From NCBI GenBank assembly GCA_021801945.1, contig JAKABE010000149.1, forward strand, positions 1 to 7,576: a DNA stretch of 7,576 nucleotides. Direction: 5' to 3'. Source of the DNA: Acidobacteriota bacterium (lineage in GTDB: Bacteria > Acidobacteriota > Terriglobia > Terriglobales > Acidobacteriaceae). The translations under genes and the position numbers were made by a program. This document shows, piece after piece, positions 1 through 7,289 of the stretch; the stretch's first letter is position 1, and each line of letters begins with the position of its first letter. The notes under the pieces were generated by a model. It made no database searches, was not told where the DNA came from, and saw only the letters and a program-made list of their open reading frames with translations.

Positions 1-543
1 CCAGGGACGGATTGTGGGCAGCAGTCGATCCAGGGTGCGGTAGAGCCGGTCGTCGTTGACCTTCGCGGCCGGCACGCCCAGCAACTCCGCCAGGGCGCTG
101 GCCTCGTATCCATGCCCGGCCCGGTGCAACCCGCTGGAGGGATCGAGCAATCTGCCCAGGACCAGCACCAGGATCACCGCGCTCCACGGGACTTCTTCGC
201 GACCGGGCGGCAAAAGCTCTTCCAACAACTCGCTCAAACCCAGTTGACGCAGCGGCATCAGTCCCAGCCAGCCACCGCCGAAGGGACGGCTGCGCTCCAC
301 GCGCACGCCGGGCAAGTCCACCTCGACCCATGCAGCGCCGGACGCTTGCGCGAACAGGCCGGGGTGTGTTCAGGACTCTGGTTGCGCCACGTGTTCGACT
401 CCCAACCGCCCTTGCTCATCCAACTCGCCAAGATAGGCGGCAACGCGCTGCCGCGGCCTCCGCGCCGTACGATACGACTCGACCAAGGCCCAATAGGCAT
501 GCCGCTTTCCATCCTTGCGCCGATAGCAGCGCCGCAGATACAC
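1..543 (-). pseudogene. IS1634/IS4-type transposase, N-terminal part, broken by an in-frame stop and cut by the window edge
   Basis: Reading the minus strand from a GTG at 543 gives MYLRRCYRRKDGKRHAYW, then a segment ending in RQRVAAYLGELDEQGRLGV. This is the usual start of IS1634-type (IS4 superfamily) DDE transposases. Codon 58 is TGA (370-372). The same frame then stays open for 123 codons to base 1 and carries VEVDLPGVRVERSRPFGG, WLGL and KVNDDRLYRTLDRLL, the conserved N-terminal block of these transposases. Because the frame is unchanged across the TGA, this is a nonsense change and not a frameshift. The catalytic DDE region lies outside the window. The true start may be the ATG at 560: it would read MSTMAVYLRR if one GT of a GTGTGT run (540-545) were an insertion, which would be a second lesion. 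No Shine-Dalgarno is obvious for either start and I could not define the terminal inverted repeats. The copy is probably inactive; family assignment is from remembered motifs. Confidence 0.8.
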
Positions 544-704
544 ACCGCCATCGTACTCATTTCAAAACCAATTACAAGAGGGAAGGTCTTCACTGCACGC
601 GGCCTTTTGCCGCCCGCAAACAGGCGCAAAAACTCAGCTCCGGAAACAAAGCACTTGCTCCTCCGTGCGCTCCTGCCCCACGACCGGGATCCCTCTTGAA
701 AAAA

Positions 705-730
705 CGGTTCAAGCAAGCGGTTCAAGCAAA
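705..730. repeat. Tandem 13-bp repeat, two copies
   Basis: CGGTTCAAGCAAG (705-717) is followed directly by CGGTTCAAGCAAA (718-730), 12 of 13 bases identical. It lies in the gene-free stretch upstream of metYX. A role as a protein-binding site or as leftover from the nearby insertion sequence cannot be decided here. Confidence 0.8.
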
Positions 731-809
731 CTGCTGCGGAAGTTGGGCTGGGGGCAACCAGCCCTTCAGGTTTTCGTGATTCAGAGTCTTGAGGTCGCCA
801 GGGCTGATG

Positions 810-827
810 GCACGAAGCGCACGAAGC
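810..827. repeat. Perfect tandem 9-bp repeat, two copies
   Basis: GCACGAAGC occurs at 810-818 and again at 819-827 without a gap, 25 bases before the metYX -35 box. Its place just upstream of the promoter would suit an activator site, but CACGAAG-type short repeats also occur as intergenic filler in some GC-rich genomes (my recollection), so function is open. Confidence 0.7.
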
Positions 828-851
828 ATTAGCCTTTAGCTCATTCAGGCA

Positions 852-881
852 TTGACACCGCCGCCTCCGTCCCGCGATACT
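852..881 (+). promoter_or_regulatory. Sigma70-like promoter of the metYX leader
   Basis: A perfect -35 TTGACA (852-857) is followed after 18 bp by GATACT (876-881), four of six matches to TATAAT. Transcription would start near 888, about 12 nt before the Shine-Dalgarno of the Met-rich leader peptide, giving a leader of about 200 nt before metY. The position fits the leader peptide and terminator, which supports the call. No start site has been mapped. Confidence 0.5.
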
Positions 882-899
882 GCCCCTAATGCCGAACTC

Positions 900-904
900 A
901 AGGA
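900..904 (+). promoter_or_regulatory. Shine-Dalgarno of the Met-rich leader peptide
   Basis: AAGGA lies 8 nt before the ATG at 913, close to ideal spacing, and supports translation of the leader peptide. It overlaps the CTCAAG strand (897-902) of the predicted 1:2 helix, so that helix could also limit entry of ribosomes into the leader. Confidence 0.6.
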
Positions 905-912
905 AATCCGGA

Positions 913-987
913 ATGGCAGCCATGGCCATGTGCATGTATATGCAGGCGGGGCTTGTCCGTCCGGCTCTTGAGCGGCTGATGCGTTAA
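913..987 (+). CDS. Met-rich leader peptide of 24 codons, proposed methionine attenuator peptide
   Basis: The frame starts at ATG 913 and stops at TAA 985-987. The first ten residues are MAAMAMCMYM; a further Met is at residue 23, giving six Met in 24 residues, where Met usually makes up only a few percent. The four Met codons after the start, at residues 4, 6, 8 and 10, alternate with Ala, Cys and Tyr. A good Shine-Dalgarno precedes it and a strong terminator begins 22 nt after its stop, upstream of two methionine-synthesis genes. This is the layout of trp, his and leu leader peptides, here with methionine as the sensed residue. The peptide itself probably has no function; translation speed would be the signal. 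Part of the Met pattern could come from the CATGGCCATG and TGCATGTATATGCA palindromes, so chance or an RNA-structure reason is possible. No such peptide for met genes is known to me in this phylum. Confidence 0.6.
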   Translation: MAAMAMCMYMQAGLVRPALERLMR

Positions 988-1008
988 GCGCAACCGATTC
1001 CAGATACC

Positions 1009-1048
1009 GAGCGGCCCGGTCCCGAAGCGGACGCGGGCCGCTTTTTTT
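1009..1048 (+). terminator. Intrinsic terminator inside the metYX leader (attenuator)
   Basis: AGCGGCCCG (1010-1018) pairs perfectly with CGGGCCGCT (1034-1042). The inner arms GTCC (1019-1022) and GGAC (1029-1032) extend the hairpin around a CGAAGC loop, with one bulged G at 1033. Seven T follow (1042-1048). The hairpin is 43 nt upstream of the metY start and about 120 nt downstream of the proposed promoter, so it should cut metYX transcription unless antitermination occurs. It could also simply stop transcripts arriving from upstream, but the transposase points the other way, leaving no obvious upstream gene to terminate. Confidence 0.85.
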
Positions 1049-1079
1049 ACCCTTGGAACGGAGCATCGGCAAAATTTAG

Positions 1080-2426
<1,347 letters not shown>

Positions 2427-2434
2427 AAAAAGCT

Positions 2435-2449
2435 GAGGCGAGTAACTTG
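2435..2449 (+). promoter_or_regulatory. Shine-Dalgarno and TTG start of metX
   Basis: GAGG (2435-2438) is 8 nt before TTG 2447 but 17 nt before the next in-frame ATG (2456), which favours the rare TTG start. Either start leaves all conserved parts of MetX intact, so the choice affects only three residues. Confidence 0.55.
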
Positions 2450-3583
2450 AAGCAGATGACCGAATCCATCAAGTCCAGCGCCAGCGGCTCTTCACCGGGG
2501 CAGAAGATTGTGGCGCCCACCTACGAGGGCGACTTCGTCCTCGATGGGCCTTTTTCGCTCGATTGCGGCTGTACTCTGGCGTCGCCCACGCTGCATTACG
2601 CTGTCTACGGCAAGCTCAATGCGGCGCGGGACAACGCGGTTCTGGTTTGCCACGCGCTTTCGGGCTCGGCGCTGGTGGGCTCGTGGTGGCCGGAGGTGTT
2701 TGCCCCCGGCGCGGTGCTTTCTCTGGAGCACGACTTCGTCATCTGCATTAATATGCTGGGTTCCTGCTACGGCTCCACGGGGCCGCTCAGCGTGCATCCT
2801 GAAACTGGGCAATGCTATGGCCCGGACTTCCCGCTCATCTCCATCCGCGACAACGTGCGTGCGCAGGCGCGGCTGCTGGATTCGTTGGGGGTGCGCAAGC
2901 TGCGCCTGGTGATGGGCGGCTCCATCGGCGGTATGCAGGCGGTGGAGTGGACCATCCAGTTTCCCGAGCGCGTGGAACGCGCCCTGGTCATCGGCGTTTC
3001 GCCGTTGGGGGCCATGGGGCTGGCATTGAATCACCTGCAGCGCCAGGCCATCCAGCACGATCCGGAGTGGATGGGCGGCCGCTACCTGCCGCAGAAGCCG
3101 CCGCGGCGCGGGCTTTCGCTGGCCCGCCAGATTGCCATGATCAGCTACAAATCGGCGCCGCTGTTCGATGAGCGCTACGGCCGCAATCCCGACCGCAGCG
3201 GCGAGAATCCATGGGCGGCTTCGGGGCAGGGAAGCGGCCTGATCGGCGGGCGCTTCGATATCGCGGGGTATCTGGATGCACAGGGCGGGCGCTTCATCGA
3301 TCGGTTCGATGCCAATTCGTATCTGGCCATCCTGCGCACCATGGACACGTGGGACCCGGCGCGGGGATACGGCTCGGCCGCCGAGGCTTTCGCCCGGATT
3401 CGAGCACGGCTGATTTTCATCGGTATCAGCACCGATTGGCTGTTTCCCGCCGAGGATGTGCGCCGCTTTGCCGAGGCGATCCGCGCCGCCGGCGCCGAGG
3501 CCGAGTATCGCCATATGATTAGCGCTCATGGGCACGACGCCTTCCTCGCCGAACAGGCGGAGCTGGTTCGGCTTTTGCAATAG
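2447..3583 (+). CDS. metX: Homoserine O-acetyltransferase (MetX type, alpha/beta hydrolase fold)
   Basis: MetX transfers acetyl from acetyl-CoA to homoserine, making the substrate of the MetY encoded just upstream. The 378-residue product shows the family marks in order: VCHALSGSA (67-75), NMLGSCYGSTGP (102-113), the nucleophile elbow GGSIGGMQ (157-164) with Ser159, a TDWLFP segment (329-334) with catalytic Asp330, and GHDAFL (362-367) with catalytic His363. Length is usual for the family. It starts 20 bp after metY, most likely at TTG, and would be regulated through the metY leader. No metW follows, unlike the metX-metW pair of many Proteobacteria. Some MetX-fold enzymes use succinyl-CoA; I cannot read acyl specificity with certainty from the sequence, but the metY partner makes acetyl the best guess. 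I see no clear terminator after it. Confidence 0.95.
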   Translation: MKQMTESIKSSASGSSPGQKIVAPTYEGDFVLDGPFSLDCGCTLASPTLHYAVYGKLNAARDNAVLVCHALSGSALVGSWWPEVFAPGAVLSLEHDFVICINMLGSCYGSTGPLSVHPETGQCYGPDFPLISIRDNVRAQARLLDSLGVRKLRLVMGGSIGGMQAVEWTIQFPERVERALVIGVSPLGAMGLALNHLQRQAIQHDPEWMGGRYLPQKPPRRGLSLARQIAMISYKSAPLFDERYGRNPDRSGENPWAASGQGSGLIGGRFDIAGYLDAQGGRFIDRFDANSYLAILRTMDTWDPARGYGSAAEAFARIRARLIFIGISTDWLFPAEDVRRFAEAIRAAGAEAEYRHMISAHGHDAFLAEQAELVRLLQ

Positions 3584-3681
3584 ACACCCTGGAGTTCCGG
3601 CGCAAGTCGCTCGCTCTTTGAGCAGCGGCGGAGGGGGCGCGGCGGTTCTCCAACGGAAATCGCGCCTGGTTGCATTGTTGC

Positions 3682-3710
3682 TTGTCAGTGTGCGGTGGGA
3701 TTTCTATAAT
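3682..3710 (+). promoter_or_regulatory. Strong sigma70-like promoter of the secreted TPR protein gene
   Basis: TTGTCA (3682-3687, five of six) and a perfect TATAAT (3705-3710) are separated by 17 bp, the ideal distance. Transcription would start near 3717, giving a 5' untranslated region of about 134 nt. In such GC-rich DNA this match is unlikely by chance. It makes the downstream gene independent of metYX. The rest of the 3584-3850 gap shows no gene. Confidence 0.7.
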
Positions 3711-3850
3711 CCATTCAATGCCCCAATGGAGGCCGTGGTATCGTATATCCGTTGTTTCCGCACTTCCCTGCCCCTCGGATCGGTTGCCGGTGTGGTCAGG
3801 CAGTGAGTATCATAGAACCTCCAAAGTTCGGCAATTCCCAGGAGTACAGA

Positions 3851-5464
3851 ATGAAGAAGTTAGTCCTTGCATCTGCGATGGCTTTGGCGAGCGTTGCCCT
3901 TGTTGCCTCGCCCGCGCTGCGAGCCCAGGCAAGCAATTCGGACCAGATCACCATCTCGAATCCGGCCGAGTTCAACGCGTACCAGAACGCGATCACCCAG
4001 ACGGAACCGGCTGCCAAAGCCTCGGCTATGGAGAACTTTCTTACCCAGTATCCCCAGAGCGTGGTGAAGAAAGCGGTCCTCGATCAGCTGATCGACACGT
4101 ATCAGCAGATGAACCAGCCCGATAAGACCCTGAGCGCGGCCAGCCGTCTTCTGCAGCTTGACCCGGATAATATGAAGGCCATCTTCATCTCGGTCTATTT
4201 GAAGAAGAGCGAGTGCCAGCAGAACATCGATCCGTCCTCGGGCGACAGCAAGGACCCGCAGACCTGCGACGACGCGGCGGCACTCGCCCAGAAGGGTTTG
4301 GGCATGGCCAAGCCGGCTGGCGTCGCCGACGCCGACTGGAAGAAGATCACCGATGCGTCGTATCCGCTGTTTCACTCGACCATTGCGCTGGACGATGCCA
4401 TTGCCAAGAAGGACTACGCGGACGCCATCAAGCAGTACACCACCGAGCTGATGCTCTACCCCGCCAACCAGACCACGAGCGGCCAGGGATTGGTGGATAC
4501 GCTGAATCTGGCCGAAGCCTACGCCAAGCCGGGCCCCGCCCGCGACGAGGTGAAGGCGGTTTGGTTCTATGCCCGCGCCTGGAACTTCGCCCCGCCGGCC
4601 TACAAGTCGCAGATCGAGCCCAAACTCGATTACTGGTACAAGCGCTACCACGGCACTATCGATACGCCGCAGCAGATCGAGCAGCAGATCGACGCGATCA
4701 AGGCACAGGCCCAGTCCACGCTCTTTCCGCCTGCGAACTTCAGCATCGCGCCTGCTCCCACGCCTGAGGAACTGGCGCATCACGCGCTCACCGGCGGCGA
4801 TCCCACCAAGCTGAACCTCGAGGACAAGGAGTACATCCTGGCCAACGGGAATCAGCAGGATGCGCAGCAGTTGTGGAGCCTGCTCCAGGGCCAGCTCACG
4901 CCGGTGCCGGGCATTGTGATCAGCGATCAGGCCAACGTGCTCAAGGTCTCCGTGACCACTCCCCGGTCGGTCAAGCCCAAGGACTATGTGGTCAAGCTCA
5001 ACACTCCCGCGACTTGCGATGCGGTTCCTGCTCCGCCCACTTCGCCGCTGCGCGTGAAAGAAGCGCAGGATTACCTGCAGGCGAACGGCGCCAGCGCCGA
5101 CGTAAGCGCGATCGAGGATCTCGACCACGCCCGCCGGATCGAGATCGTGCCCGCCGTCTCCGCCATCAACATCGCCGTGACCCAGGACGCAAAGGACGCC
5201 CAGTCCGCCGACTTCAACGTCAATCTCAAGGAGCCTCTGTCCTGCAAGGACGCTCCGGCCAAGGGCTTCGAGATGAAGCTCCAGCCCGACGAGGAATTGG
5301 ACGGCACCTACGACACCTACACCAAGGTGCCTGCGGCCAACAACATGCCTGCCAAGGCCCAGATCGTGCTCAAGGACGGCTTTGTGCAGATGGCGCACAA
5401 GAAGGCGGCTCCGGTTCATCGCGCGCCTGCCGGGCGGACGGTGCACCACCGCAGCGGCGAATAA
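3851..5464 (+). CDS. Secreted TPR-containing protein with a duplicated C-terminal beta-type segment, function unknown
   Basis: The 537-residue product begins with a signal peptide (MKK, hydrophobic core, cleavage probably after LRAQA near residue 27), so it is exported. Residues about 35-260 are helical and TPR-like; the clearest repeat is around 71-107, with VLDQLIDTYQQM and LLQLDPDN, and another lies near 180-205. A region of about 270-350 has Gln- and Pro-rich linkers. Residues about 354-520 look beta-rich and contain two similar segments, each ending in an L..P..C motif (C389, C465). Four Cys in the mature part (122, 139, 389, 465) could form two disulfides. The tail (518-537) is rich in Ala, His, Pro and Arg. 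The start is set by AGGAG (3840-3844) 6 nt before ATG and by the signal peptide; an in-frame start further upstream would bury it. It has its own promoter and two terminators. The general pattern reminds me of conserved Acidobacteria proteins, but I know no function. Confidence 0.85.
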   Translation: MKKLVLASAMALASVALVASPALRAQASNSDQITISNPAEFNAYQNAITQTEPAAKASAMENFLTQYPQSVVKKAVLDQLIDTYQQMNQPDKTLSAASRLLQLDPDNMKAIFISVYLKKSECQQNIDPSSGDSKDPQTCDDAAALAQKGLGMAKPAGVADADWKKITDASYPLFHSTIALDDAIAKKDYADAIKQYTTELMLYPANQTTSGQGLVDTLNLAEAYAKPGPARDEVKAVWFYARAWNFAPPAYKSQIEPKLDYWYKRYHGTIDTPQQIEQQIDAIKAQAQSTLFPPANFSIAPAPTPEELAHHALTGGDPTKLNLEDKEYILANGNQQDAQQLWSLLQGQLTPVPGIVISDQANVLKVSVTTPRSVKPKDYVVKLNTPATCDAVPAPPTSPLRVKEAQDYLQANGASADVSAIEDLDHARRIEIVPAVSAINIAVTQDAKDAQSADFNVNLKEPLSCKDAPAKGFEMKLQPDEELDGTYDTYTKVPAANNMPAKAQIVLKDGFVQMAHKKAAPVHRAPAGRTVHHRSGE

Positions 5465-5472
5465 CACAACCG

Positions 5473-5501
5473 GCGCCGGCCACACGGTTCCGGCGCTTTT
5501 T
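5473..5501 (+). terminator. Intrinsic terminator 1 after the TPR protein gene
   Basis: GCGCCGG (5473-5479) pairs with CCGGCGC (5490-5496) around a 10-nt loop, followed by TTTTT (5497-5501). It begins 9 bases after the stop codon. Confidence 0.8.
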
Positions 5502-5513
5502 CCTGGGAACGTC

Positions 5514-5543
5514 AAGGGCAGCCCGATGGGCTGCCCTTTCTTT
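5514..5543 (+). terminator. Intrinsic terminator 2, tandem to the first
   Basis: AAGGGCAGCCC (5514-5524) pairs perfectly over 11 bp with GGGCTGCCCTT (5528-5538) around a GAT loop, followed by TTTCTTTC. It lies 12 bases after terminator 1 and acts as backup, isolating the well-expressed upstream gene from the next one on the same strand. Confidence 0.8.
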
Positions 5544-5581
5544 CTGGCGCTGGATTTTCTCCAAAGCTCTGCCCCACGCAG

Positions 5582-5590
5582 TGGTAATCT
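5582..5590 (+). promoter_or_regulatory. Possible extended -10 element giving a leaderless mRNA
   Basis: TGG followed by TAATCT (5585-5590) lies only 8 nt before the ATG at 5599. Together with the lack of any Shine-Dalgarno, it could place the transcription start at or beside the ATG. The -10 match is poor (TAnnnT) and no -35 is clear, so this is a weak call. Confidence 0.25.
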
Positions 5591-5598
5591 AGCCTTGC

Positions 5599-6483
5599 AT
5601 GTCCCGTTTCCCCCTCTTTGTTGCCGTCGCCACCGCCCTGTTTGCTTTGCCTGCCGGGGCCCAGAACAAGACGCGTGCCGTTCCTCCGCCGCAGCCCAAC
5701 GTCTCGAACCCGCGGCACCAGGCTGGGACGGCCGCCATTGAGACTGGATCGCCCCTGGACGCTCTTCCGATTACCTTTCGGACGCCGGGACAGATGACGG
5801 AGCAGGATCGGAATCTGGAGGCGGATGCTGAATCCGCGATTGCCGAGCATGCCGGTTACGCCGGCCTCGAGTTCAACCAAGGCAATTGGCGCTACCGGCA
5901 GATTGTTTGCCCGGCGTTTCCGAACCACCTGTTTCTGCGCTTTACGCGCAACCAGGGCGCGGGCGACGTGAGCGTCTTCTCCGCGTCCATTCCGCGCAAT
6001 GGCAAGGGGCGGGTACGGATTATTCCCATCGAGCGCCGCAGTTACTCGTTGTTTTCGCCGGCCCCGGTGAACGCGCAAACCATCGCCGCCTTCAATCGCA
6101 TCCGCTCCGAAGAGCATGCGGCGCCCCCGACCCCGTGGGCCGGCATCAGCGTGTGCTACGCCGCGCTGGCGGGCGCCAACCCGCAATTGGATGCGCGGGC
6201 TCAGCCTGGCCAGGACGACGAGCAGGACGGCTCTCCCGAGCTTTCGTGGATCCTTAGCCTGCCCGAAGACGGCGGCGCCGTCATGCGGCTCATCGACCTG
6301 GCCGCCAAGCCGCGCCCCACCGAGTGGACGCTGATCTTCGACCAAAAGGGAAAGCTGATCAAGTCGAGAGTGAAGGCGGCGGGCCTGTCCGTGCCCCGGA
6401 AGGTTCCGGCAGCGTCCACGATCCTTCCCGCCTCAGTGCCGAAATCCGGCGCCGAGGTGGACGCCGCTACTCCCCCAGCATGA
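5599..6483 (+). CDS. Small secreted protein of unknown function
   Basis: I do not recognise this 294-residue protein. It has a typical signal peptide (residues 1-21, hydrophobic core ending LPAGAQ), a Pro-rich linker (about 27-60) and a globular part (about 65-265) with alternating beta-type stretches such as HLFLRFTRN (110-118), GRVRIIPI (137-144) and EWTLIFDQKGKLIKSRV (242-258). The mature protein has only two Cys (104 and 186), which could form one disulfide after export. The C-terminal 25 residues are low-complexity Ala/Pro/Ser. ATG 5599 is chosen because it gives the complete signal peptide; no Shine-Dalgarno precedes it. The gene is sealed off upstream by two terminators and overlaps ymdB tail to tail by 17 bp, with no terminator between them. 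Reality as a gene is supported by the signal peptide and long frame; the function is unknown. Confidence 0.75.
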   Translation: MSRFPLFVAVATALFALPAGAQNKTRAVPPPQPNVSNPRHQAGTAAIETGSPLDALPITFRTPGQMTEQDRNLEADAESAIAEHAGYAGLEFNQGNWRYRQIVCPAFPNHLFLRFTRNQGAGDVSVFSASIPRNGKGRVRIIPIERRSYSLFSPAPVNAQTIAAFNRIRSEEHAAPPTPWAGISVCYAALAGANPQLDARAQPGQDDEQDGSPELSWILSLPEDGGAVMRLIDLAAKPRPTEWTLIFDQKGKLIKSRVKAAGLSVPRKVPAASTILPASVPKSGAEVDAATPPA

Positions 6484-7264
6484 TGCGCTGAATGCGGCTG
6501 GCGCGCCCGGTTGCGGGATCGCACTCCACCAGCGCCGCGCACATCTTCGGATTCCCCTTGGCCGCTTCGAACTTCCCCGGCATCCCGGTCAGGAATTTGT
6601 TCAGCACCATCTCCTTCTCGACGCCGATGATGCTGTCGTAGGGGCCGCTCATGCCCACATCCGTCTGGAAGGCGGTGCCGCCCGGCAGGATGCGCTCGTC
6701 GGCCGTGGGGACGTGGGTGTGTGTGCCCAGCACAGCCGTCACGCGCCCGTCCAGAAACCAGCCCATCGCCACCTTCTCGCTGGTCGCTTCGGCGTGGAAG
6801 TCCACCACGATGACCTTCGCCTTGATGCTGCTCAGCAGCGACTCGGCTGCCCGGAAGGGATCGTCGGTGGAGCCCATGAAAACGCGCCCCTGCAGGTTGA
6901 CGACCGCATAGGGCACGCCGCTTGCGGTGGCGCCTTCGTAGACGCCAAAGCCGGGCAGGCCGGGCGCGAAGTTTGCCGGGCGCAGCACTCGCCGGGGTCG
7001 CTCGTGGCTGTCGGGGCCCACGGATTTGAGGTAATCCATCAGCTCCTTTTTGTCCCAGACATGGTTGCCGGTGGTCTGCACGTCGGCGCCCCAGTCGAAG
7101 ATCTCCTCGGCGATCTGCGGCGTGACGCCGAAGCCGCCGGCAGCGTTTTCGGAGTTGATGACGGTCAGCTCCACGTTGTGGGTGGCGCGCACGTGGTCCA
7201 GATGCTCGCTCACGATGCGCCGCCCCGCACTGCCGAAGATGTCGCCGACGAAAAGGATGTTCAC
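6467..7264 (-). CDS. ymdB: YmdB-family metallophosphoesterase (2',3'-cyclic nucleotide phosphodiesterase type)
   Basis: The 265-residue product matches the YmdB family (TIGR00282), cytoplasmic calcineurin-like phosphoesterases with a two-metal centre; Bacillus YmdB hydrolyses cyclic nucleotides and affects biofilm and motility choices. Metal ligands expected for the family are present: GDIFGSAGR with Asp8, NSENAAGGFG with Glu39 and Asn40, GNHVWDKKE with Asn67 and His68, VDFHAEATSEK with His157, and GTHTHVPTAD with His182 and His184. PGGTAFQTDVGMSGP (194-208) is another family signature. Length is normal, so the gene looks complete and active. The start is GTG; GGAG lies 11 nt before it, a rather long spacing. 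Upstream, 45 bp away on the same strand, ends a four-helix-bundle gene with a repeat array in the gap, so ymdB may be read from that transcript. In many bacteria ymdB follows rny; whether rny lies beyond the window is not visible. Confidence 0.93.
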   Translation of the reverse strand: MNILFVGDIFGSAGRRIVSEHLDHVRATHNVELTVINSENAAGGFGVTPQIAEEIFDWGADVQTTGNHVWDKKELMDYLKSVGPDSHERPRRVLRPANFAPGLPGFGVYEGATASGVPYAVVNLQGRVFMGSTDDPFRAAESLLSSIKAKVIVVDFHAEATSEKVAMGWFLDGRVTAVLGTHTHVPTADERILPGGTAFQTDVGMSGPYDSIIGVEKEMVLNKFLTGMPGKFEAAKGNPKMCAALVECDPATGRASRIQRIMLGE

Positions 7265-7289
7265 GGTGCTCGATGCTCCGGTGGAAGAA

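Larger units (their letters stand above)
544..851. other. Gene-free stretch between the transposase and the metYX promoter
   Basis: No convincing gene is seen on either strand; open frames here are unlike any protein I recognise and run through the neighbouring features. The stretch should contain the outer end of the insertion sequence, but I cannot fix its border. It holds two short tandem repeats (listed separately) and a 7-bp perfect hairpin, GGGCTGG (745-751) with CCAGCCC (758-764) around a 6-nt loop. It lacks a T-run on either strand, so it is a poor terminator candidate. CAGCCCT at 759-765 could instead pair with AGGGCTG at 800-806. Confidence 0.6.
888..1048 (+). promoter_or_regulatory. 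Candidate methionine attenuator leader RNA of metYX
   Basis: The leader contains a Met-rich peptide and an intrinsic terminator, and it can form alternative pairings. Segment 1:2 pairs GCCG (891-894) with CGGC (973-976), CTCAAG (897-902) with CTTGAG (967-972), and CCGGA (908-912) with TCCGG (960-964). Segment 2:3 can pair CCGGCTC (961-967, one bulged G) with GAGCGG (1009-1014), which would block the terminator. Segment 3:4 is the terminator. A ribosome stalled on the Met codons (922-942) would disturb 1:2 and leave 2 free. A ribosome at the stop codon (985-987) would cover part of 2 and let the terminator form. The 2:3 helix is short and imperfect and is the weakest part of the model. I see no SAM-I riboswitch core; an unknown aptamer remains the main alternative. 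Confidence 0.5.

Noticed and set aside
258..935. Minus-strand open frame covering the metYX upstream region and part of the transposase
   Set aside because: The transposase motifs are in another frame of the same strand and the remaining translation is not protein-like; its Met-rich start is only the antisense of the leader peptide.
888..1008. SAM-I or SAM-II riboswitch before metY
   Set aside because: Neither the S-box core (GAGGGA, GGCAACC context) nor the SAM-II core could be found. An Rfam scan would settle this.
2492..3580. Long minus-strand open frame (362 codons) opposite metX
   Set aside because: It is a shadow of metX in GC-rich DNA with no recognisable domains.
3752..3850. In-frame upstream extension of the secreted TPR protein
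   Set aside because: It would place 33 residues before a perfect signal peptide, and the good Shine-Dalgarno belongs to ATG 3851.
3860..5515. Minus-strand open frame of 551 codons opposite the TPR protein gene
   Set aside because: It has no motifs, crosses terminator 1 and part of terminator 2, and the plus-strand protein has a signal peptide, a Shine-Dalgarno and a promoter.
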